Assembly (NCBI GenBank): GCA_003797895.1
Contig: RKQB01000002.1
Location: forward strand, 683,354 to 747,353
DNA from: Cyclobacteriaceae bacterium YHN15
GTDB lineage: Bacteria > Bacteroidota > Bacteroidia > Cytophagales > Cyclobacteriaceae
Reading direction: 5' to 3'
Length of the DNA stretch: 64,000 nt
Position 1 is the stretch's first letter. Each line of letters starts with the position of its first letter. Below the pieces are notes generated by a model. That model was given only the letters and a program-made list of their open reading frames with translations, was not told the origin of the DNA and searched no databases. The translations under genes were made by a program, and so were the position numbers. Positions 18,068-26,375 of the stretch are shown piece by piece.

Positions 18068-18078
18068 ATAGCCACCTT
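18053..18078. repeat. Perfect 26-base palindrome across the SGNH hydrolase stop codon
   Basis: AAGGTGGCTATTT (18053-18065) is followed directly by its exact reverse complement (18066-18078). It includes the last coding codons and the TAA at 18065-18067. As RNA it can form a 10-11 bp stem with a small AT loop. No T run follows, so it is not a classical terminator; it may protect a 3' end or end transcription in both directions. Confidence 0.7.
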
Positions 18079-18205
18079 AAGCAGTTTAAAAAATCCCACA
18101 AACAACCTTCAGGATCATTGACTTTGCTGCTTTCGTCTTCTGTCCTTACATTATTATATACGTAAAACAGGGGTACATAGGACTATTTTTAATGACAAAA
18201 AAACA

Positions 18206-18811
18206 ATGAATAATTATTTAAATTTTGCCTTATTGAGAAGTTACCAAATGAGCCTGGCTAAATTATTATCTTTTTTGGGACACCCCCTGCTAATGGGGAC
18301 TGGGTATGTGGTGTTGATGAGCTTTAAAAATTTAAGCAACGAAACTGCCTGGAAGGTCAGCCTTCTAACTGTGGGGTTCATTCCCCTACCCATTATCATC
18401 CATAATCTCAAAAAACTAAGAAAAGGAGAATATTCTAACTTTGACGTATCAGATCAACAGCAACGCAAAGGTTTCTATCCATTTGCCATTTCCTTATTTA
18501 TCCTTTTGATGATTATCTTTTACCTATTCGGATTTCCTTGGTCGGTGACAGTCAATACCTTGAATTTTTTAGTCATGATGCTGATCATGGCTTTTATAAA
18601 CCTGAAAACCAAAGCCTCCTTACATGCCGGGATTTCCTTTTATATCAGTATAAGCCTTATCAGTCTTTCCTTATGGATTGCAATGATTTTCTTTATCCTG
18701 GCATTGGGAACCTCTTGGTCAAGGTTAATATTAGGAAGACATACACTGCAGGAATTGGCCATAGGAATGGGCATGGGTCTGGTTTTTGGCCTGATGAGTT
18801 TGTTTATATAA
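18206..18811 (+). CDS. PAP2-like membrane phosphatase
   Basis: 201 residues, six hydrophobic segments. The PAP2 signature is present in altered form: K-A-SLHAG in the place of PSGH, and SRLILGRHTLQELAIG, which fits SR-x5-H-x3-D except that the last residue is Glu. An R-K pair (QQQRKGFYP) lies in the first cytoplasmic region where PAP2 enzymes have their K-x6-RP motif. Such proteins dephosphorylate lipid phosphates such as undecaprenyl diphosphate. Because of the substitutions the activity is uncertain. It is convergent with the GSCFA gene, 13 bases between stops. Confidence 0.72.
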   Translation: MNNYLNFALLRSYQMSLAKLLSFLGHPLLMGTGYVVLMSFKNLSNETAWKVSLLTVGFIPLPIIIHNLKKLRKGEYSNFDVSDQQQRKGFYPFAISLFILLMIIFYLFGFPWSVTVNTLNFLVMMLIMAFINLKTKASLHAGISFYISISLISLSLWIAMIFFILALGTSWSRLILGRHTLQELAIGMGMGLVFGLMSLFI

Positions 18812-18824
18812 AATTAAACAACTC

Positions 18825-19811
18825 TCACTTTCCCCTGTGGTGTACCTGTTTTCTTAGGGCATCTATTTCTTTTGAAAAATCAAAATCCTTGCTGTACTTA
18901 TCCAATTTCTTCTGTAAAGCATCCAAAAACTTCATGTGAGCGGGACTGTCCGGGTTAAAGGGACGATGGTTCAGGTCTCTTTTGATGGCCTCAAATTCCT
19001 GAATCATTGCATAACATTTCGGGTCAATCCATGTTTGTTTGAATCTTTCCCAAATATAATCCTCTGCTTGGGCGCTCGGATGGATCATATCTTCTTTATA
19101 AAATCTGTAATCCCTTAATTCATCCATCATGATTTCATAGCTTGGAAAATATTCCACAAATTCATGGCTTTCAGAAAGATCATGTGCTGCCAAGCGTAGA
19201 ATTGACTTACTCAATTGGTTTTCCGGAATACCGTCTTTGGTATGTCTTACAGGACTAACGGTGATCAATACCTTAGCCTTTTTATTCACCCGTTTTAAAA
19301 TATTGAAAAATGAACTGTATGCTTTCAGTATCTCTTCCTGGTGCAGCAACCTTTTTTCAAATAAACCAGAGGGTTGCTTATGGCAATTGGCTACAATTTG
19401 ACCTGAATCTCCATATTCATAAATCCATGCCGTGCCAAAAGTAACCAAGATATGGGAGGCGCTTTCCAAAATCTGTTTGGTCATTTGCTGCTTTTTCTGG
19501 ATTAGTCTGTCCAGGGAGTCCTGCGAATAAGCCACTATATCCGAATGCATTCCGAAATGTAGATAAAGTCCATCTCTGACCAGCACCATGTCCAAATTCA
19601 CCGGCCTTTCCAACAGAGAATCCTCCATCACCTGTGCCATTGAAATGGGATTGAACAAAGTACCGAAAGGGTTGTTCAATATGGAAAATTTCCTTTCACC
19701 CAATTTTTCTCCCATTGTGGTAGAAAAACAGGAACCTATGGAAAAAATGGAGGATTTATAGTTGATTTTATTCCCCCCTTCCGGAATATCAAATGAAATT
19801 GTCCATTGCAT
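18825..19811 (-). CDS. GSCFA domain protein
   Basis: 328 residues, no signal peptide. The family name motif appears as IGSCFSTTMGEKL near residue 25-40, and the following ILNNPFGTLFNPIS is also typical. The domain is SGNH-hydrolase-like: the GSCF Ser takes the nucleophile position, a FGTAW segment follows, TVSPVRH corresponds to a later conserved block, and MIHPS fits the Asp/His block. Family members are predicted esterases of unknown substrate. Monocistronic, divergent from gldC. Confidence 0.85.
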   Translation of the reverse strand: MQWTISFDIPEGGNKINYKSSIFSIGSCFSTTMGEKLGERKFSILNNPFGTLFNPISMAQVMEDSLLERPVNLDMVLVRDGLYLHFGMHSDIVAYSQDSLDRLIQKKQQMTKQILESASHILVTFGTAWIYEYGDSGQIVANCHKQPSGLFEKRLLHQEEILKAYSSFFNILKRVNKKAKVLITVSPVRHTKDGIPENQLSKSILRLAAHDLSESHEFVEYFPSYEIMMDELRDYRFYKEDMIHPSAQAEDYIWERFKQTWIDPKCYAMIQEFEAIKRDLNHRPFNPDSPAHMKFLDALQKKLDKYSKDFDFSKEIDALRKQVHHRGK

Positions 19812-19874
19812 GGCTAAAAATAGAAATAAAGAAAATCATTCTGGGAACAAAAATGGACAAAAATTTATTTTAAC

Positions 19875-19882
19875 TAGTTTTG
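19875..19882 (+). promoter_or_regulatory. Candidate -7 box of gldC
   Basis: TAGTTTTG fits the Bacteroidetes TAnnTTTG -7 consensus; TGG instead of TTG sits at the -33 spacing. It would start transcription near 19889, favouring the gldC ATG at 19905 over the one at 19893. Confidence 0.4.
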
Positions 19883-19904
19883 TAACGAAATCATGAAATC
19901 CATA

Positions 19905-20249
19905 ATGAAAAATTCAGAAATTAAATTCGTAGTTCAATTAGACGAAAAGAACCTTCCAAAAAGCATTCAATGGGACGCTACGGATAAAGAAGAAGGCGGA
20001 TTAGAGGCTACCAAAAGCATCAGTTTGAATGTGTGGGACAATTTAAACCACAGTACTTTGAGAATTGATCTGTGGACTGAAGAAATGTCTGTAGTGGAAA
20101 TGAAAAGGTTCTATATTGATATCCTAGGGGGAATGGGTCAGACAATCCTTAATAGTACAGGGGACGAATTCATGGCTGAAGAAATCAAAGACCTTTGCGA
20201 TCGGTTGGTTAAACACGTAAACGAGGAAAATAAAAAAGCCCAAAAATAA
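19905..20249 (+). CDS. gldC: Gliding motility protein GldC
   Basis: 114 residues from ATG 19905 (MKNSEIKFVVQLDE); an in-frame ATG at 19893 would add four residues, but known GldC proteins begin as here. The whole protein matches GldC: LDEKNLPKSIQWDATD, the KSISLNVWD strand, TLRIDLWTEEMSV, and the FYIDILGGMGQT helix. GldC is a small cytoplasmic protein needed for efficient gliding in Flavobacterium, biochemical role unclear. It implies that this organism has the gliding / type IX secretion machinery elsewhere. Monocistronic. Confidence 0.92.
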   Translation: MKNSEIKFVVQLDEKNLPKSIQWDATDKEEGGLEATKSISLNVWDNLNHSTLRIDLWTEEMSVVEMKRFYIDILGGMGQTILNSTGDEFMAEEIKDLCDRLVKHVNEENKKAQK

Positions 20250-20313
20250 AAATCATCCTTTCAATTTTGGCCTGCATCACCTCTCAAATCAGCTTCCTCT
20301 TCATTTCTTTTAT

Positions 20314-20350
20314 TGATTACATGGGTCAAATCCAAAAGCCCATGTAATCA
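20314..20350. repeat. 12-bp perfect inverted repeat downstream of gldC
   Basis: TGATTACATGGG (20314-20325) and CCCATGTAATCA (20339-20350), with a 13-base loop. There is no T run on either side, so it is an unusual terminator at best; it may be a processing stem or a protein site. It lies 65 bases after the gldC stop. Confidence 0.65.
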
Positions 20351-20512
20351 AAAATGAAAATTCAAGGCAGGCTTTAGCTTTTTTAAACATTATTTTTCCT
20401 TGAGAATGAGTGGGTTTCCGCTCTATCAAAAATCCCCCTTAGAAATTCGAAAATATTTTTTTTTACATTTTCATAGATAATTAGGATTTTATTCTAATTT
20501 TCACAATAATTA

Positions 20513-20528
20513 ACAAGCAAATGCTTGT
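20513..20528. promoter_or_regulatory. Palindrome upstream of the TonB receptor
   Basis: ACAAGCA (20513-20519), two bases, TGCTTGT (20522-20528). It lies 37 bases before the receptor start, in the position of an operator or a 5'-UTR stem. No regulator is assigned. Confidence 0.4.
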
Positions 20529-20564
20529 CTATTTAAAGAAAAAACAATTAACCCATAATAGCTT

Positions 20565-23500
20565 ATGCAAAAATTTACTAAATGTTCAGGATTGACAATT
20601 TTACTATTGATCTTCCTGCTTTCCTTTGGTTCCACCCAGGTTTTTGCCCAGACCACCACCATTTCCGGTCAGGTAACAGAAGAAAGAACCAAGGAAACCC
20701 TTGTTGGGGTGAATATTGTGGTCAAAGGGAGAGTGGTAGGTACCATTACCGATCTCAATGGTAATTTCAACCTTAGGGTAAATGAGGCCCCTCCTTTGAC
20801 ATTGGTTTTTTCGATGATTGGTTTCACCAGTCAGGAAATCACGATCAATGAATCCAATGTTTCCAATCTTCAGATTAGCCTAAAAGAATCTACGCTATTA
20901 GGCCAGGAGATCGTCGTTTCGGCTTCACGCGTAGAAGAAAGTGTGTTGCAGTCTCCTGTCACCGTTGAAAGGATGGATATCATTTCCATCAGGGAGGCGC
21001 CACAACCCAACTTCTATGATGCATTGAACAACATGAAAGGTGTGGAAATGTCCACCCAATCACTGACTTTCAAATCTTTCAATACCAGAGGTTTCAATGC
21101 CAACGGTAACGTGAGAACCGTACAGTTGATTGACGGAATGGATAATCAGGCACCTGGATTGAACTTCTCAGTAGGTAATATTGCCGGTATTTCCGAATTG
21201 GATCTGGAATATTTGGAATTACTTCCCGGTGCTGCTTCGGCTTTATATGGTCCAAATGCCATCAACGGTATATTGCTGATGAATTCGAAGAATCCGTTCC
21301 AGTACCAAGGCTTTTCTGCCCAGGTAAAGACGGGTATTATGGATGAAGGACAAAGGAGCAACCCAACTACTGGATTTTATGATTTTGCCGCCCGCTATGC
21401 CACTGCTTTTAGTGACAAAGTAGCCTTAAAAGTAAATGTAAATTATTTAAGAGCAGACGATTGGCAGGCCAATGATTTTAGAGATCAATCCTTATTGAAC
21501 GGGTTTGGAATCCCTAATGGAACCCGAGAAAATAACCCAGGTTTCAATGGCGTAAATACCTATGGAGATGAGACCAATGTTAATATGCGAAGTGTTGCCA
21601 ATTCCTTAATTGGTGCTGGCTTGCTTCCTGAAGCGGCATTGGGTTTGGTTCCGAGTACTTTCGTATCCAGAACGGGATATATGGAAAGGGATATTGCTGA
21701 TTACAATACAGAATCACTAAAGTTAAATGCCGCTTTACACTGGAGAATCAACGATAGAGTGGAAGCCATTTTCCAAGGAAATTACGGCGCAGGTACGACT
21801 GTTTATACCGGTGCAGACAGATATTCTATCACAGGTTTCAATATAGGCCAATATAAAGCTGAATTAAGGGGTTCCAACTGGTTTTTGAGGGCTTATACCA
21901 CACAGGAAAGATCCGGAGATTCCTATGCTGTAGGTATTGCAGCTCAGGGTATCAATGAGGCATGGAAAACCAGTCAACAATGGTTTGGTCAATACGTTGG
22001 CGCTTTTGTGAACGCAAGATCCCAAGGTGCGGATGAAAGTGCAGCCCATGCTGCGGCTAGAGGTTTTGCCGATCAGGGTAGGTATATGCCTGGTTCAACT
22101 GAATTCAACCAAGCTTTGCAAGATGTCAGATCAAGGCCGATTCCTGGAAATGCCCAGGGTGTGGGTGCAAGATTTGTAGATAAAACAAATTTATATCACT
22201 TGGAAGGATCATATACGTTCCAGGACATTAAGTTTGCCGATTTTGTAGTAGGGGCCAATTACAGGAACTACCAGTTGAATTCAGAAGGAACCCTATTTGC
22301 ACTGGATGATGATGGCAACGAATTCAACATCCGGGAATATGGTGGCTATGTGCAGGGCAGTAAGAAAATGATTGATGATAAATTGAAACTTACCGCTTCT
22401 GTCCGTTATGATAAAAACGAAAATTTTGAAGGGCAGTGGTCTCCTAGGGTTTCAGCGGTGTATACAGCCAATAAAATCCATAACTTCAGACTCTCCTATC
22501 AGACAGGATTTAGAATACCGACCACTCAGGATCAATTCATAGACTTGCTTACTCCTCAGGCCAGGTTGATCGGAGGATTACCGCTATTCAGAGAACGTTA
22601 CAACTTCAATGGAAATCCTCCTTATTCTTTGGCAACAGTTACTAATTTTGGAGCAGGTGTATCTGGCTTGCTTCAGCCAAATGTAGATCCAGGTGTTTTA
22701 CAAACAGCAATAACACGTGCCACAGCAATAGTATTGCAACAAGTTGGAGCAGGTTTAATCCCACCTGACCAAGCACCTGCTGCGATTCAGGCTTTGGTTC
22801 CCCAACTTGTCCCTGTTGTAGCTTCTGAAGAAAATCTTGATAAATTGGTACCATATGAGTTTACTGAATTCAAACCGGAAATAGTTAAATCCTATGAGTT
22901 TGGGTATAAAGGTTTACTCTTTGACAATAAATTGTTAGTAGATGGTTATTACTACTACAATAGATTTGAGAATTTTATTGGCGGACAGATCCTTGTTCAG
23001 GATGCTTCTGCTGCTGGAGAGGCAGGTCCAAATCCAATCACCGGCCTTAACCTTATCGGTGTGGGCCCTGGAGGAAGAAATATCTTCTCCATGCCAGTTA
23101 ACAGAAAGGAAATAATCAAAACCTATGGTTGGGCTTTGGGATTGGATTATCAGTTACCTAAAGGTTATACCCTTGGTGGTAACGTTTCTTACAACAAGCT
23201 GGCCAATATCGATGAGTTGGATGGCTTCCAGCCTGCTTTCAATACGCCGGAATACAGAACCAACCTGACTTTCGGTAACAGAAACATCAACAACAAAAAT
23301 ATCGGTTTCGCAGTGGCCTGGAGATGGCAGGATGAGTTTGTATGGCAATCCTCCTTCGTTTCTCCTGCTGTGAGTACCCAACAGCTTTCTGCAATGCCAG
23401 CTTTCAGTAGCTTGGATGCACAGGTGAGCTATAAAGTGAAACAAATCAAATCCATCATCAAACTGGGTGGTCAGAACTTGTTCAACAGTTCAGGTTACCG

Positions 23501-23573
23501 TCAGGCTTGGGGTAACCCAACCGTGGGAACCACCTACTTTATTTCCATCACTTTTGATGAATTCCTGAATTAA
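20565..23573 (+). CDS. TonB-dependent outer-membrane receptor
   Basis: 1002 residues. Signal peptide (ends QVFAQ), then a CarboxypepD_reg-like domain (residues ~32-110: ISGQVTEERTKETLVGVNI, GTITDLNGNF), the plug (~130-245, with GFNANGNVRTVQLIDGMD and ALYGPNAINGILLM), and a 22-strand barrel. This is the domain order of Bacteroidota receptors, but no SusD partner is next to it, so it probably imports a small substrate alone. A stretch at residues ~690-760 is rich in Ala, Gln, Val and Pro (PPDQAPAAIQALVPQLVPVV) and probably forms an extracellular loop. Substrate unknown. A terminator follows. Confidence 0.88.
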   Translation: MQKFTKCSGLTILLLIFLLSFGSTQVFAQTTTISGQVTEERTKETLVGVNIVVKGRVVGTITDLNGNFNLRVNEAPPLTLVFSMIGFTSQEITINESNVSNLQISLKESTLLGQEIVVSASRVEESVLQSPVTVERMDIISIREAPQPNFYDALNNMKGVEMSTQSLTFKSFNTRGFNANGNVRTVQLIDGMDNQAPGLNFSVGNIAGISELDLEYLELLPGAASALYGPNAINGILLMNSKNPFQYQGFSAQVKTGIMDEGQRSNPTTGFYDFAARYATAFSDKVALKVNVNYLRADDWQANDFRDQSLLNGFGIPNGTRENNPGFNGVNTYGDETNVNMRSVANSLIGAGLLPEAALGLVPSTFVSRTGYMERDIADYNTESLKLNAALHWRINDRVEAIFQGNYGAGTTVYTGADRYSITGFNIGQYKAELRGSNWFLRAYTTQERSGDSYAVGIAAQGINEAWKTSQQWFGQYVGAFVNARSQGADESAAHAAARGFADQGRYMPGSTEFNQALQDVRSRPIPGNAQGVGARFVDKTNLYHLEGSYTFQDIKFADFVVGANYRNYQLNSEGTLFALDDDGNEFNIREYGGYVQGSKKMIDDKLKLTASVRYDKNENFEGQWSPRVSAVYTANKIHNFRLSYQTGFRIPTTQDQFIDLLTPQARLIGGLPLFRERYNFNGNPPYSLATVTNFGAGVSGLLQPNVDPGVLQTAITRATAIVLQQVGAGLIPPDQAPAAIQALVPQLVPVVASEENLDKLVPYEFTEFKPEIVKSYEFGYKGLLFDNKLLVDGYYYYNRFENFIGGQILVQDASAAGEAGPNPITGLNLIGVGPGGRNIFSMPVNRKEIIKTYGWALGLDYQLPKGYTLGGNVSYNKLANIDELDGFQPAFNTPEYRTNLTFGNRNINNKNIGFAVAWRWQDEFVWQSSFVSPAVSTQQLSAMPAFSSLDAQVSYKVKQIKSIIKLGGQNLFNSSGYRQAWGNPTVGTTYFISITFDEFLN

Positions 23574-23948
23574 AAAATCAATCAATCACTAACAACCCAA
23601 AACCACCTCGAAAGGGGTGGTTTTTTTATTTCGGATTTCGGATTTAGGAAGAGGAAAGTGGGAAAGTATGTAAATAGGAGCTGGGAAGGCGGATTTCGGA
23701 TTTTGTAGAAAGTAAAATTTGAGAAGTAAAAAGTTCAGACAATGATCAGTTACCAAAACTCAGGTATTGATATTTTTCTTTTGTGTTGCTTTTGTTTCTA
23801 ATTGGGTTCATAAAAAATCAAATAGTTTAAGGCTAAGAATGTCAAAGTATTGACACCAAAACCAAAATGAATGCCAAATCAAAATCAATCTTTTCGCGCT
23901 CTTTTTGGTTTTTCTCTGCGGCCCTTCTGGTAATCAATACCCCATTCC
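23574..23948. other. Intergenic region with a terminator and simple repeats
   Basis: 375 bases. After the terminator there are repeats of ATTTCGGATT (around 23630-23642 and 23691-23702), then an unremarkable AT-rich stretch, and near 23896-23926 a GC-richer block (CGCGCTCTTTTTGG...CTCTGCGG) resembling a worn copy of the CCGCAAAGAGCGCA-type intergenic repeat on the minus strand. No gene seen. Confidence 0.5.
23600..23631 (+). terminator. Intrinsic terminator of the TonB receptor gene
   Basis: AACCACC (23601-23607) pairs with GGTGGTT (23616-23622), followed by a T run. It lies about 27 bases after the receptor stop. Confidence 0.85.
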
Positions 23949-25238
23949 TTAAATGAAAAAAATAAGGGCGGCTATCAAACTGATAAAAATAATTCCATAA
24001 CCTATATATAGGTCTTTTCGAAGTGAGCTGCTCCCCTTCCAAATCCCTATGCCCATTTTCACCAAGGTATTGGAAGCTGTAGCTACTATAATCGCGCGGG
24101 CTGCCAGATTCATATCAAAATTCAGTCCTGTCAATTTAGAAACGGTGATGGTAATCGCATCAATATCAGTAAGTCCGGCAATTCCGCTGGACAGCATCAA
24201 TCCCCTATCTCCCAATTGATCATTGGCATAACTTACCACCAACAAAATAACAGTATATAATACGCCAAATGAAAAAGCTCCCTGAAGATCCAGGGGTTTA
24301 CCTATTGGGATATTAGTGGAGCTGACTTTTTGATTTCTTTGCTTAAAGTAAAAATAAAGGGTAACTGCTATACCAACAAAAAAAACGACCAGGAAGACGA
24401 TAAATATTTTTTGGAATAAAGTCCTGTTGAAAATGTAGGTCCATAGAAGAACCCGGATAATCATTATGGATGAGGCTGCTAGTATAGCTGTTGCGCAAGA
24501 ATGTGCAATCTCAACGTTTTCTCTGCTTTTTTTGGCAAAAACCCAAGTAAAAGCGGTACTTGAAACCAGTCCTCCAAAGATTCCGCTTAGCAATATTCCT
24601 TTCCGTGACCCTAAAAATTTGATGAGAATATATCCTACAAATCCCAGTCCTGAGGTTAAAATAATAACCAAACCTATTTCACGGGGATTCAAAACATCAT
24701 AGGGGCCATAAGTTTGATTGGGTAAAAAAGGAAAAATTAAAAGGGTGACAACAACAAATCGGATAAAATCATAAAACTCATCTACCGAAATATTTCCGAC
24801 TATAAAATGAAGCCTGAATTTTGAGGAAAGTATAACTACAGTCACAACGGTGGCCATCAAGCTGATTTCAATGAAACCTAAAAAAGATAAGGTTCCTAAA
24901 ATAAATACCAAAAGGACAGAGAATTCGGTTGTGGTTCCAATATCTCCTTTAGACGCAGTGATATAATAAGATATCCCTGTTAAAAAGACCGCTCCTATTA
25001 AAATTATCAAATAAACCTGAGGGTTTAACAAAAAATACATCAACCCTCCCATAAACCCAAGTAATGAAACAAAAACTAAAGTTCGGATGCCAACAAAGCT
25101 TTCTGTTTCTTCCTTTTTGGCTGAATATTCCCGTTCCAAACCAATAATCAACCCAATTCCAATTGCTAATAATATTCTGATAATGAAATCAGTTTGGGAA
25201 AGTTGAAATTGATCGGTATCTACAATTAAATCTTCCAT
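23949..25238 (-). CDS. MgtC/SapB-DUF4010 membrane protein
   Basis: About 429 residues from ATG 25238 (MEDLIVDTDQF); a start at 25259 would be non-ATG. N-terminal MgtC/SapB domain (residues ~15-140): LLAIGIGLIIGLEREYSAK, SFVGIRTLVFVSLLG, GDIGTTTEFSVLLVF. This is followed by the DUF4010 domain with about eight more membrane segments, including SGIFGGLVSSTAFTWVFAKKS and SSGIAGLTDIDAITITVS. Inner-membrane protein; MgtC relatives affect magnesium or phosphate homeostasis, and the DUF4010 part looks like a transporter core. Transport has not been shown for this type. Its start overlaps the stop of the upstream GNAT gene by 13 bases, so the two are translationally coupled. Confidence 0.82.
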   Translation of the reverse strand: MEDLIVDTDQFQLSQTDFIIRILLAIGIGLIIGLEREYSAKKEETESFVGIRTLVFVSLLGFMGGLMYFLLNPQVYLIILIGAVFLTGISYYITASKGDIGTTTEFSVLLVFILGTLSFLGFIEISLMATVVTVVILSSKFRLHFIVGNISVDEFYDFIRFVVVTLLIFPFLPNQTYGPYDVLNPREIGLVIILTSGLGFVGYILIKFLGSRKGILLSGIFGGLVSSTAFTWVFAKKSRENVEIAHSCATAILAASSIMIIRVLLWTYIFNRTLFQKIFIVFLVVFFVGIAVTLYFYFKQRNQKVSSTNIPIGKPLDLQGAFSFGVLYTVILLVVSYANDQLGDRGLMLSSGIAGLTDIDAITITVSKLTGLNFDMNLAARAIIVATASNTLVKMGIGIWKGSSSLRKDLYIGYGIIFISLIAALIFFI

Positions 25239-25699
25239 ATATTTCCTTGTCCTGCACAAGCCAAAAAATCCCTGACATATAGTCTCATAGGAGTTACCGG
25301 CCCATAAAAATCAAAGGTCTCCCCTATTACTTTTGCCCCAAACTGGCTCAATAATTTTAGAGTGATGTCCCGGGCATCAATATGTATCTCTTCCACACCG
25401 GTATCAAACAAATCCTTAAGGCTTTTATAGGCTAGCTGTTTACCCAGTCCTTTACCTCTCCAATCAGGATCTACGGCATATCTTCCCCAGTGCCACAAAT
25501 CATCCTCTTTCCAGGCTATTGACAAAGCAATAAGTTCATTTTTATCCCAAATGCCCCAGGATTTCTGTGGATGCTCACGCACGGGAAGGTAATCTGCCGG
25601 AACATCCTGCTCTAGGGTAAAAACTTTAACCATCAAATTAATGGCCTGTTTTTGGTGGGATTCTGATAAACAAACTATATTTAATCGTGGTTCTTCCAT
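25226..25699 (-). CDS. GNAT-family N-acetyltransferase
   Basis: 157 residues from ATG 25699; the longer frame to 25765 lacks an ATG and adds an A/T-rich tail. The GNAT acetyl-CoA site is clear: WHWGRYAVDPDWRGKGLGKQLAYKSL (motif A, with the R-G-K-G-L-G pyrophosphate loop), preceded by LIALSIAWKEDD and followed by EEIHIDAR and a C-terminal strand region FGAKVIGETFDFYGPVTPM, which resembles ElaA-type acetyltransferases. Substrate unknown. The MgtC-DUF4010 gene starts inside its last codons. Confidence 0.8.
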   Translation of the reverse strand: MEEPRLNIVCLSESHQKQAINLMVKVFTLEQDVPADYLPVREHPQKSWGIWDKNELIALSIAWKEDDLWHWGRYAVDPDWRGKGLGKQLAYKSLKDLFDTGVEEIHIDARDITLKLLSQFGAKVIGETFDFYGPVTPMRLYVRDFLACAGQGNIWKI

Positions 25700-25784
25700 C
25701 GAGTAACCAAAGTAAATCTTTAATTTAGGTTTTAGAAAAATAAAAGTTTTAAAGGCATAATACAATCAAAAAAACAATTTTATC

Positions 25785-26195
25785 ATGAAGAGAAAAGCAA
25801 CAGCCGTATGGCAAGGAACAGGAAAAGAAGGCAAAGGACATCTTTCTACCCAAACAGGTGTTTTGGATAAGACCCAATATTCATTCAGTTCCAGGTTTGA
25901 AGACGGTATAGGAACTAATCCTGAAGAGCTTATCGCAGCAGCCCATGCAGGATGTTTCACCATGAAACTCAGTTTCAATCTGACAGGGGCAGAATTTCCT
26001 CCAAAAGAACTTACAACAGAATGTGTCATCACTTTTGAAGATGGAACCGTTAAGCAATCCAGATTAATCTTAAAAGCAGAGGTTGAAGGCATTTCTGAGG
26101 AAAAATTTGCGGAACTGGTCAAGCATGCAGAAGAGAACTGTCCAATTTCAAAACTGCTCAACACTGAAATTGTGGTAGAATATACCTTAAACTGA
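25785..26195 (+). CDS. osmC: OsmC-family peroxiredoxin
   Basis: 136 residues, cytoplasmic, reduces organic hydroperoxides. It starts MKRKATAVWQGTGKEGKG and has both redox cysteines: Cys57 in AAHAGCFTM and Cys119 in AEENCPISK. The GTNPEELIAAAHAGC segment is typical of the OsmC subgroup, as opposed to Ohr. Monocistronic, divergent from the GNAT gene, and closed by a terminator 29 bases downstream. Confidence 0.9.
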   Translation: MKRKATAVWQGTGKEGKGHLSTQTGVLDKTQYSFSSRFEDGIGTNPEELIAAAHAGCFTMKLSFNLTGAEFPPKELTTECVITFEDGTVKQSRLILKAEVEGISEEKFAELVKHAEENCPISKLLNTEIVVEYTLN

Positions 26196-26223
26196 AAAAA
26201 ATATTAATACGAATTCATTGCGG

Positions 26224-26262
26224 TAGCTTTTGAGGGAGAAAAACCTCAAAAGCTTCTTTTTT
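26224..26262 (+). terminator. Intrinsic terminator of osmC
   Basis: AGCTTTTGAGG (26225-26235) and CCTCAAAAGCT (26244-26254), 11 perfect pairs with an 8-base loop, followed by TTCTTTTTTC. Confidence 0.9.
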
Positions 26263-26375
26263 CATTAAATTAAATCAACAATTTTTAAATCCTATAAAAT
26301 ATCATGAGAAAAGAAAAACCAATCAGTTGTAACTAATTCAACTGAAATGAATAAAGTATTTGAATTTAATAAAGT

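Larger units (their letters stand above)
20250..20564. other. Intergenic region between gldC and the TonB receptor
   Basis: 315 bases. It holds a strong 12-bp hairpin at 20314-20350 and, nearer the receptor, an AT-rich promoter region with a 7-bp-arm palindrome at 20513-20528. No ORF of note. Confidence 0.6.
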
